Of a stretch of 14,029 bases of DNA, positions 1 through 6,651 are shown piece by piece. Below the pieces are notes generated by a model that saw only the letters and a program-made list of their open reading frames with translations, did no database searches and had not been told where the DNA came from. Origin of the DNA: Lachnospiraceae bacterium UBA7481 (lineage in GTDB: Bacteria; Bacillota; Clostridia; Lachnospirales; Lachnospiraceae); contig DLOP01000005.1 in NCBI GenBank assembly GCA_002478505.1, positions 1,559-15,587 on the forward strand. Reading direction: 5' to 3'. The translations under genes and the position numbers were made by a program. Positions within the stretch are counted from its first letter, which is position 1, and each line of letters starts with the position of its first letter.

Positions 1-110
1 ATCAAAGCAATTTGAGGCTCTGTACTCTTTTTTGTTCCCGCCATCCTTTTAAGCATGTCCACAAATAGAAACAAAAATTCTTTTTCTATCATATTATAAT
101 TTATCACGGA

Positions 111-347
111 TCAGCCGATAAATCCAGAAGTTTTACCCGCATTTTTATCATATTCCAGAATATCGCCCGGCTGGCAGTCCAGCACTTCACAGATGGCCTC
201 TAAGGTGGAAAACCGAATGGCACTGATCTTTCCGGTTTTCATTTTGGAAAGGTTGACGTTTGATACGCCAACCCTTTCTGAAAGTTCGTTGAGGCTCATC
301 TTCCGGTCCGCCATGACGCGGTCTAATCGTAATACGATTTTTCCCAT
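111..347 (-). CDS. Small XRE-family (Cro/CI-like) transcriptional regulator, YozG-like
   Basis: A 78-residue protein that is almost entirely one helix-turn-helix domain. The N-terminal helix (about residues 5-15) is followed by MSLNELSERVGVSNVNLSKM, where the turn 'VGV' precedes the recognition helix, then TLEAICEVLDCQPGDIL, the usual end of this small XRE class. Such proteins are cytoplasmic DNA-binding dimers. It starts 26 bp after the stop of the DUF2975 membrane protein in the same direction. This pairing is common in Firmicutes, where the small regulator is thought to control the membrane partner and itself. The ATG at 347 has a G-rich stretch (354-358) as a weak ribosome site. The twin sites at 1132-1205 are its most likely targets (inference). 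Family call is strong; the signal sensed is unknown. Confidence 0.93.
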   Translation of the reverse strand: MGKIVLRLDRVMADRKMSLNELSERVGVSNVNLSKMKTGKISAIRFSTLEAICEVLDCQPGDILEYDKNAGKTSGFIG

Positions 348-373
348 ATTAATCCCCCATGCCTTTCCATAAC

Positions 374-1087
374 TTATAATGTTTCATCCGATTCCTGTTG
401 CAATACTGCTCCATATTGGAAAATATAAGCAAGAGCAAGAATGATCAAAACAACCATAACAATTTTCAGATCAATTCCAAAGCTAATTTGAAAACTTTTT
501 GAAAAAAAACTTCTGATAACCGTACCGCTTACTGAGGATAAAACCGTCCATGGGATCAAGGAAAATGCAAGATTTTTCATTTTTTTGATGACATTCTGCT
601 CAAAAGGCGATTTGCAGTTCTGAAAAGCCTTAAATAGGAATCCGATAAAGAATAATGTTACCAGCGTCATAGCTAAATAGAAAAGCACAAATAACAGCAC
701 CCAGACAAGATTATGTAAATTAAAATATATATTATCACCAACAGTAGTAAAGTCAATATAAATACCGTCATTATTGATATCCATTGCATTTATGCTGTAT
801 GTTGTTGCTCTGTCAGCAGTTTCTTCTTCAAGCATTTTCTCAACTTCCTGCCTGCCCTGTAGGACCTCTTCATCCGTAAGCGTTTTACCAAAAGAAGAAA
901 AACTGATATCGATTAGAAATCTGTTTTCATTACTTATAGCAAGAAAATCTTTTGGAATAAACGCTGCCGCCACAGTCGCTGCAAAGATGCCTATCAGCGC
1001 CATGATAATACATATTTTGGCAATGACTGTAATAATCGTGGCAATCTTACCCATTTTGTTAATTTTTAAAATAGCTTCCTGTTTCAT
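374..1087 (-). CDS. DUF2975 family membrane protein
   Basis: A 237-residue membrane protein with segments at about residues 17-45, 126-153, 172-192 and 207-226. The cytoplasmic motif FKAFQNCKSPFEQNVIKKMK and the C-terminal AYIFQYGAVLQQESDETL are typical of DUF2975. An ATG at 1093 is also possible, but the site AAGGTGG (about 1098-1104) sits 9 nt from the ATG at 1087 and only 3 nt from the other, so I use 1087. Many family members are nearer 160 residues; the extra length here is an extracytoplasmic stretch between the first two membrane segments (about 47-125) containing DINNDG. Function is unknown. The gene is followed by its XRE partner and driven by the promoter at 1153-1181. Confidence 0.9.
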   Translation of the reverse strand: MKQEAILKINKMGKIATIITVIAKICIIMALIGIFAATVAAAFIPKDFLAISNENRFLIDISFSSFGKTLTDEEVLQGRQEVEKMLEEETADRATTYSINAMDINNDGIYIDFTTVGDNIYFNLHNLVWVLLFVLFYLAMTLVTLFFIGFLFKAFQNCKSPFEQNVIKKMKNLAFSLIPWTVLSSVSGTVIRSFFSKSFQISFGIDLKIVMVVLIILALAYIFQYGAVLQQESDETL

Positions 1088-1131
1088 AATCATTCCCCAC
1101 CTTTTTATTTCATTTGATAAACGATAATTTT

Positions 1132-1205
1132 TTAATGTTTATCATTAAATTTATTGTAGGCCACAAATTGGATTTTGTCAATAGTTTTTTAATGATAAAC
1201 ATTAA
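1132..1205. promoter_or_regulatory. Twin operator-like sites flanking the DUF2975/XRE promoter
   Basis: TTAATGTTTATCATTAA at 1132-1148 and its exact reverse complement TTAATGATAAACATTAA at 1189-1205 form a perfect 17-bp inverted repeat separated by 40 bp. Each site is itself a dyad, TTAATG-N5-CATTAA. One overlaps the expected transcription start and the other lies just upstream of the -35. Partial copies (TGATAAAC near 1115 and TTATCATAA near 1209) flank them. The placement fits a repressor binding both sites, with the adjacent XRE protein the obvious candidate. The sites and geometry are seen; the binding protein is inferred. Confidence 0.75.
1153..1181 (-). promoter_or_regulatory. Sigma-A promoter of the DUF2975/XRE operon
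   Basis: Read on the minus strand, a perfect -35 TTGACA (1181-1176) is followed by a 17-bp spacer and a -10 TACAAT (1158-1153). Transcription should start near 1146, about 60 nt before the DUF2975 start codon. The promoter lies exactly between the two inverted operator-like sites. Confidence 0.85.
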
Positions 1206-1234
1206 TTTTTTATCATAAGGCAGTAAATTATCCC

Positions 1235-1260
1235 AAAAGAAAAGGCAGCTACTCGCTGCC
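1235..1260 (-). terminator. Intrinsic terminator of the 1307-2341 operon
   Basis: On the minus strand GGCAGC, loop GAGTA and GCTGCC (1260-1244) are followed by TTTTCTTTT (1243-1235). It lies about 47 bp past the stop of the 146-residue gene, in the correct direction. Confidence 0.85.
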
Positions 1261-1306
1261 ATCCATCTAACAATAAGAGACGGGTTCCTATTTCAAAACT
1301 CTATAG

Positions 1307-1747
1307 TCAATTAATCGTCATATCCCATCCATCCAACAACGGGCGGAAAGCTTCATAAGGGAATCGATAGATCCGTTGTATATGGTTCTCGCCCCGCACT
1401 CTTAAAAAATCCTTAACCGCTACATGTTTCTTATCACATCGCGGGCAGAGATAAACCTCCACATAACAGGCACGCATGCCGGTAGGAATCTGTTCTGTTC
1501 CCCTGATGGGTTTCATATTGGAAAGAAGATAATTTTGAGCATCTTCATAAGTGTCCCCAAAAAAGATGGGCAGGAGAAAAAGGTATGTATGCTGTGAAAT
1601 TCTGGGAGCGTCCGCCTTACAGTAGATGCAGGCGCTTTCCCCTCTTTTCTCCCGCTGTCGCTCCTTTGCAATCGATATTCCGGCGACCACTATCACTGCT
1701 ATAAAAATCAATATCACAATGACCGGCAGATAATAGGTCAGATCCAT
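1307..1747 (-). CDS. Unrecognised membrane-anchored protein with a zinc-ribbon-like double CxxC
   Basis: A 146-residue protein I do not recognise. Residues 5-26 are one hydrophobic N-terminal segment, followed by a basic stretch (KERQREKR) that should stay in the cytoplasm. The remainder carries two CxxC pairs, CIYC (40-43) and CPRC (101-104), about 57 residues apart, the arrangement of a split zinc ribbon, then a basic and aromatic C-terminus. Its ribosome site GGGAGG lies inside the last codons of the preceding gene, whose stop is 3 bp upstream, so the two are very likely translated from one message. An intrinsic terminator follows. Metal binding is inferred from the cysteines; no function can be assigned. 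Confidence 0.75.
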   Translation of the reverse strand: MDLTYYLPVIVILIFIAVIVVAGISIAKERQREKRGESACIYCKADAPRISQHTYLFLLPIFFGDTYEDAQNYLLSNMKPIRGTEQIPTGMRACYVEVYLCPRCDKKHVAVKDFLRVRGENHIQRIYRFPYEAFRPLLDGWDMTIN

Positions 1748-1750
1748 TCC

Positions 1751-2341
1751 CTAGACGCCTCCCTCTGCCCTGCTCTTTGCCGCCATCAAAAGCTGCACGA
1801 AGGTATCCGCTTTGGATATTGCCTCAGCGCCAATCCCTGACTTCAGATTGACCGCTCTGTTGCTTAATAAGGTATACATGGTTATTTTTTTACCATCCAG
1901 CTCAAACACAAAACGTACCCCTGTCATTGTCGATGCAATCGTCTCTGCTTTACCGATACGGGATGCATTAAAGATCTGGATTTCAAAAGGATTATACGCC
2001 GAAATAAAGCCAATCATTCCATGTTCCACATCAATCAGCAGTCTGCCGTTTCTGCCCTGAAAAGAACTTTTAAACTGGTAAGGAAGTGAATCCACACGCT
2101 TATAGGCGCTCTTTGTCAGAAACGGCGTTAAGGTTCCCCATGCAAGCGCCATCAACAGAAAAATCCATATTAAAACGGAATAAACAATGCTTAACATCAG
2201 AACAACACCCCACCGGAAATCTCCCCTTATAAGCTCTCTAATCAGGGAAATCAAAAAGGGAAGTCCAAATCCCGCTCCTAATAAAAGCAGCCAAAACGAG
2301 GATCCAAATTTTTTAAATTTTTCTGTTTCCATTGCTTTCAT
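1751..2341 (-). CDS. Unrecognised protein with two membrane segments and a C-terminal soluble domain
   Basis: A 196-residue protein with two membrane segments (about residues 15-35 and 44-68) and a soluble C-terminal half rich in alternating beta-like stretches, for example LLIDVEHGMIGFIS and GVRFVFELDGKKITMYTLLS, ending in a helix (AISKADTFVQLLMAAK). The pattern is compatible with a small PH-like or other beta-barrel domain, but I do not recognise the family. The ATG at 2341 has AGGAG about 12 nt upstream; a second ATG at 2332 is possible. It heads a two-gene operon with the CxxC protein, preceded by a good promoter at 2405-2433. Confidence 0.75.
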   Translation of the reverse strand: MKAMETEKFKKFGSSFWLLLLGAGFGLPFLISLIRELIRGDFRWGVVLMLSIVYSVLIWIFLLMALAWGTLTPFLTKSAYKRVDSLPYQFKSSFQGRNGRLLIDVEHGMIGFISAYNPFEIQIFNASRIGKAETIASTMTGVRFVFELDGKKITMYTLLSNRAVNLKSGIGAEAISKADTFVQLLMAAKSRAEGGV

Positions 2342-2404
2342 ACTTTGATACAGCTCCTCTCCGTATCTTATTTTCGTATCTGCAAACCTCCTGCAAACGG
2401 TTTT

Positions 2405-2433
2405 ATTATATCATTCCGATCTTTAGGATACAA
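2405..2433 (-). promoter_or_regulatory. Promoter of the 1307-2341 operon
   Basis: On the minus strand a perfect -10 TATAAT (2410-2405) lies 17 bp from TTGTAT (2433-2428), a partial match to the -35 consensus. The start of the 196-residue gene is about 60 nt downstream. Confidence 0.65.
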
Positions 2434-2471
2434 TTTTTTATGAAATAAAAACACAAAAGAAACTGTTCTGC

Positions 2472-3647
2472 TTACTGCCTGACCCAGACGATATGATTCG
2501 CTTCCCAATCGCTGCTATAACTGTCAATATAAGCATCAAGGGTATCGCCGCTATAGTAAACGGTCATATCGCTGCAGTCCAGAAATGCGTCCTCGCATAT
2601 ACTCTTTACGCTGTCCGGTATCGTAAATTCTGTTAAGCTTGAATTTACCGGCATACCGTAAGGATGCTCCCCATTTCCAATATAATAACCCATTGCTATC
2701 TTGCTCTGAACCTTCGTGCTTAACATATACTTTATAAACTGTTCCGCCGTATCCATATTTTCACTTTTAGCATTAATAGAATAGACCATTAACGGCGTAA
2801 ATGTTTTGACATCATCATATGCAAGCACATCATATGTTTCATGTTCATATTCCCTTGTCATGTATATCAAATAAAATATATCAGAATAATAATTAAAATT
2901 ATACAATCCGATACTGCGTCCGGACTCTGCCTGCATGTTTTCCACATACAAACCATAATAATAATTCACATCTACCAGTCCATTACTCCGGTCAGCGACA
3001 TTATAATACTGCCATGTCCCGGTTACTTCAACCAGATTTTTCCATAACTGAATCTGTTCATCCGTTGTATGCTCCATCAGGGCATCCCATACTTCCTTAA
3101 ACCCGGATACAAACTTTTCCAGCTCCTGTCTGTCATAACTTTCCCCATTGCCAAATATTCTATGGGAATATGCCGGATACAGCGTCTGGAACAGTCCCGT
3201 AACATCATAGATATTCAGATCATTGCCATATTCCGGATTCGGGCAGGGACTGTTTTGAATATATTCCGCAAGCCCTTCCAGACTATTCAGGGAATCCATA
3301 CTGTCCGAAGGCGCAGATATCATCGTAACTCCAAACTGCGACGGTATCGCATAGATCTCACCGTTTTCCTCACGATAACAGGATAAGAACGTGGTATTGC
3401 TCCCTTCCTCACGCCCGATTTCAAGATTGATCTTAATGCCGGGATATTCATTTTCAAATTGTCTGATAGTATTTTCCAGATATTCCTGCGAATACAAAGT
3501 ATATATGGTAATCTCCCTGGCAGACACATTTTCCACCAGCTCCACCGCCTCATCTGTCTCGCTGCAGCACAGGAAATAAAGACTGCTGCCAAGGAACAAT
3601 ATGATTTTTCTTTCACAGGAACCGGGTCTTCCTTTGCCATCCGCCAT
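2472..3647 (-). pseudogene. Remnant of an ABC-transporter solute-binding lipoprotein with an LRR_5 tail
   Basis: The middle of this frame resembles a family 1 extracellular solute-binding protein: a hydrophobic stretch ending in two cysteines (IILFLGSSLYFLCC, near 3605-3565) like a lipoprotein signal, then REITIYTLYS, FENEYPGIKINLE, NGEIYAIPSQFGVTMI and PYGMPVN. Three faults are visible. The 5' end has no start codon or ribosome site of its own: codons upstream of about 3610 are antisense to the histidine kinase remnant, and the ATG at 3647 is only the nearest in frame. At about 3390 the frame jumps from EGSNTT to FLSCYREENG, where relatives have some 50-70 more residues. After PVN (about 2642) the tail becomes LTEFTIPDSVKSI...AFLDCSDMTVYYSG, a BspA-type LRR_5 repeat and end cap, not a binding-protein C-terminus. 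The missing lengths are from family knowledge, not alignment. Confidence 0.7.
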
Positions 3648-4556
3648 ATTGAATTCCGGTATCGCAGTATGGACCATACCTGGTTCTACGCCAGTATTGC
3701 ACAGATCAACAACGATAACGCCGATCTGACTGTTACGATCCTGTACCCCATTACACAAAATATGCAGGAAATCTTTCAGACGATCCTCCTGATTGCGTTT
3801 ATTACAATCTGCGGCGATATTGTCTTATGCACTGTCGCTTCACTGTCCATCCGGAAACTGCTGCAGCCGATCTCGGAATCCTACCGGAAGCAAAACGATT
3901 TTATTGCCGTGGCGTCCCACGAATTAAAAACTCCCCTTGCCATCATCCTATCCAGCTTATCAGCCATGACCAGATCCAACGAATCTGAATTTTACCATCA
4001 CCAGTCCATCGCCCGGGACGAATGCAAGCGGATGTCTGCACTGATGGAAGACATGCTCTGTCTTGCCCAGGCGGATCAGAATGTCCTGACTCTGTCATTA
4101 TCTGAGGAACATGTGGAAGATATCATTATTGACTGCTATAACCATTTTGAACGCCTTGTATATGAAAAAGGGCTTAAATTCCACGTACATATCACTGACG
4201 GTATCCCGCTCTGCTCATTAGACCGTAATAAAATAATGCAGCTGCTGATCATATTGTTAGACAATGCCCTAAGCTATACCAAACAGGGAAGCATCACCCT
4301 CTCCTGCGACTATGACGGCAGATATCTGCTTCTTAGCGTCGCTGACACCGGAATCGGGATCCCGGACAGCAATAAAAAGATAGTGTTTGACCGTTTCTAC
4401 AGTTCGGACAAGTCCCATACCTCACGCAGGCATCAGGGACTGGGTCTTAGTATTGCAAAAGAAATTACGGATATCCATAAAGGAACCATCTCCATCTCCG
4501 ACACGCCGGGCGGCGGCGCCACCATAACGGTAGCACTGCCCCAGAGATACCGTTAA
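3610..4556 (+). pseudogene. 5'-truncated two-component sensor histidine kinase
   Basis: The C-terminal catalytic core is complete: a membrane segment (FQTILLIAFITICGDIVLCT, about 3778-3837), the H-box SHELKTPLA with the phosphoacceptor histidine, the N-box LDNALSYT, G1 DTGIGIP, F-box FDRFYSS and G2 GLGLSIAKEI, with a normal end at 4556. What is missing is the front: the first membrane segment and most of the external sensor domain. The frame stays open leftward to 3459, but that part is antisense to the solute-binding remnant. The first internal ATG, at 3669, has no ribosome site. No response regulator is adjacent. The 3' end is 5 bp from the convergent TIR gene. If expressed it would be a kinase core with one membrane anchor and no intact sensor; more likely it is a relic. 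Confidence 0.75.
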
Positions 4557-4561
4557 CCTGC

Positions 4562-6523
4562 CTACCTATTTTTGACAGCAAACAAATCTTCCATATTCTG
4601 AGCGGAAGCAAACTTGACAGCAAACCAATTCTCCAGATCCTGAGCGGAAGAGAAGCTGACGCTGCCTTCAATCTCCTGTGCTCTTTTACCATACTGTTTA
4701 TTTAAATCAAGCAGACGCTCCTGACTTTCCTGAAGGAGCTTATCTCTTAAGGCATTATATTCCCGTACTCCTTTGGTTTTTAGCTTCTTTCCTTTTTGCC
4801 CGCAGAAAATCCAGAAAAATCCTCTGATAGTAAAGATCAGAAGAAAAAGAGCAATCAAAGCCTCCAGACCAAGCACGAGCGGCGGGGTTTCTAAACCACG
4901 CTGGGCAAAATTATATATGTAGCTAATATAAATCACAATCCGAACAATCGCTACTATCAAAGAATATTTGATCACATCGTCCCAAGCCCATAAAGGCAGG
5001 ATAATTTCAATCACAGCAATTAGAGACGCACTGGATAAAAGAATTAAACCCATACATATGAACAAGGACAAATTCTTATTTTCGAGTTCAAATGGTCCTC
5101 TAACAATCGCCAAACCCCAAAAAACTACAGTCGCTATCATGCCGACCAGTCCCCAGAAGAAATCAAAATCCAGTTTTACCGCCCCATCCTCATTCATCTT
5201 GTTGCCACGCACGATCCTTTTGGTAAGAGCATCCATTTCCTTCCCATGCCCGGATATTTCGGATAGAATCTTCTGATAGTCCTGATCATAGCTTTCCTGG
5301 AGTTTCAGATTTTTCAGGCACTCCTCACTGATCCTTATATATTCTTCCCGCTCTTTTCCCTCCGCATATCTGCAGCATATTTCAAAATCTTTATAGCTTG
5401 AAAAATCAACTTTTGCAGATAAAACATTATCCGGACCATATCCTATGGATGCCAGCAGACGATACCAGTAAGCTTTTGCACATTCGGAATCCCGTAGCGT
5501 CGCTTCGTGAGCCGCCTCTTTCGCCCGTTGGTAATCCTTTTGCCGGAATGCATTTTCCGCCAGAACGAGCTTCATGTCTCTTTCTCCGGATAATCCCTTG
5601 GCGGCACCGGCGCCGCTGTCAGATTTTTTTCTGATCCTTTTAAAATAGGTATCCAGGTTATGCAGCAGATCCGTTTCATAACCGATGTCACCGATAAACA
5701 GATGCTCTTTGGCAGCAAATTCAATAGGAAAGCCGTCGTCGTCCAGCATTTCTTTCCTGACAAGGCAGATAAGCTTTTTCTCCTTATCTTCCTTTCCCAT
5801 CCGGTTGTAACGGCTCCACTCATTACGCACCCACTTTGCCTTCATATTTCCTACATTTTCCGCGATCAGGATCATCACCTTGGAAGAACGCAGGGCAGAA
5901 TAAATAACGGCCTCATAATCCTCTCCCGCATATTCGCTCTTTAAGCTGACTTCCGAAAAGAACACACGATACTTATCGCTCAGCTGGTCATACAGACGCA
6001 TGGCAATCTCACGCTCCACCGTCTTGTTGCCGCTGTCGTCCGTCACTTTCAGGCTCAAAAATATGTCGTAGGGCTCCGCAGTAGCCTGAAACGCCAGTAT
6101 CTTTTTCTGAATAGCATCAATCTGTCCCGCCTGTCTGCTATAGAGTTCCTTCTGCTGTTCTCCGGCGCGCTCCATGATCATCCGGTAATCCACATCTTCA
6201 AAAATGGATGTCTCGATCGTCCGGTGACAGGTGGGTTTGAACTTTTTAGGCGCATCCTCCACATATTCGATACCAAAGCGGCAGAGCACCGCGCCCCAAT
6301 GCGCCTCCAGCTCATCCGGAGCTTCGCTGACGATCTCCTTATACAGCTCCAGCGCCTCGTCAAACCTCATTTCTTCCTGCCTGAGCTTATTGGCACGATT
6401 CAACTGGTTCTCATAGCTTTTTGGCAGCGGGTGCTTACTCTCGCAATAGATACATTGCCCCAAACCGTCCGCAATAATCTCCATTTCCCCGTTACAACAG
6501 GGACATTTAAACATACTTTGCAT
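4562..6523 (-). CDS. Zinc-ribbon / TPR-like / TIR-domain protein with four C-terminal membrane segments
   Basis: A 653-residue multidomain protein. Residues 7-27 are a zinc ribbon (CPCC and CIYC). Residues about 40-80 are a TPR-like helical repeat (RFDEALELYKEIVSEAPDEL). Residues about 151-298 are a TIR domain: YDIFLSLK (strand A), YRVFFSEVSL, the region AGEDYEAVIYSALRSSKVMI whose Glu204 aligns with the catalytic glutamate of NAD-cleaving TIRs such as SARM1, and WVRNEWSRY. A second TPR-like region follows (about 320-350), then membrane segments at about 456-475, 486-510, 518-538 and 553-574, a charged helix and two copies of a 14-residue repeat (624-651). The ATG at 6523 is chosen for AAGGAGG 8 nt upstream; an in-frame TTG at 6559 lacks such a site. 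TIR NADases serve in phage defence, but many zinc-ribbon TIR proteins in Firmicutes are uncharacterised. NAD hydrolysis is inferred. Confidence 0.9.
   Translation of the reverse strand: MQSMFKCPCCNGEMEIIADGLGQCIYCESKHPLPKSYENQLNRANKLRQEEMRFDEALELYKEIVSEAPDELEAHWGAVLCRFGIEYVEDAPKKFKPTCHRTIETSIFEDVDYRMIMERAGEQQKELYSRQAGQIDAIQKKILAFQATAEPYDIFLSLKVTDDSGNKTVEREIAMRLYDQLSDKYRVFFSEVSLKSEYAGEDYEAVIYSALRSSKVMILIAENVGNMKAKWVRNEWSRYNRMGKEDKEKKLICLVRKEMLDDDGFPIEFAAKEHLFIGDIGYETDLLHNLDTYFKRIRKKSDSGAGAAKGLSGERDMKLVLAENAFRQKDYQRAKEAAHEATLRDSECAKAYWYRLLASIGYGPDNVLSAKVDFSSYKDFEICCRYAEGKEREEYIRISEECLKNLKLQESYDQDYQKILSEISGHGKEMDALTKRIVRGNKMNEDGAVKLDFDFFWGLVGMIATVVFWGLAIVRGPFELENKNLSLFICMGLILLSSASLIAVIEIILPLWAWDDVIKYSLIVAIVRIVIYISYIYNFAQRGLETPPLVLGLEALIALFLLIFTIRGFFWIFCGQKGKKLKTKGVREYNALRDKLLQESQERLLDLNKQYGKRAQEIEGSVSFSSAQDLENWFAVKFASAQNMEDLFAVKNR
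4570..4653 (-). repeat. 42-bp tandem duplication encoding the C-terminal tail of the TIR protein
   Basis: Two adjacent 42-bp copies are recognised on the plus strand by TTGACAGCAAAC starting at 4572 and 4614 and by CTGAGCGGAAG near their ends. They encode FSSAQDLENWFAVK and FASAQNMEDLFAVK, an in-frame 14-residue tandem repeat just before the stop codon. Confidence 0.85.
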
Positions 6524-6651
6524 AGGTATTACCTCCTTGATTTTCTTCTGTTGTTTCAATCATTGCAATCATTTCCGTGTACCGTACATTCTGCCTCCGT
6601 ATCAAATCACAACATAGCAAAAAACTACGGTTCGCCGATCGCTTAAGCTGA

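Noticed and set aside
1..92. Minus-strand open frame from an ATG at 92 to the window edge
   Set aside because: About 30 codons (MIEKEFLFLFVDMLK...) without a ribosome site and with no recognisable family. It may be the start of a gene beyond the edge, but it cannot be supported from 92 bases.
3459..3609. N-terminal extension of the histidine kinase frame
   Set aside because: It is antisense to the solute-binding protein sequence and carries no membrane segment or ribosome site, so it is treated as an accidental open frame.
3648..3758. N-terminal extension of the solute-binding frame
   Set aside because: It is antisense to the histidine kinase sensor remnant and has no protein-family character.
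6524..6559. Longer TIR protein starting at the TTG at 6559
   Set aside because: The consensus ribosome site AAGGAGG lies inside this stretch, 8 nt before the ATG at 6523, so the extra 12 codons are unlikely to be translated.
5660..6646. Several plus-strand frames of 60-140 codons across the TIR gene
   Set aside because: They lie opposite a well-supported gene, lack ribosome sites and read as low-complexity shadow translations.
6600..6650. Possible terminator between the lipoprotein and TIR genes
   Set aside because: A short CGG-CGAA-CCG stem precedes TAGTTTTTT on the minus strand, but 3 bp is too weak to call. If real, it would argue against co-transcription.
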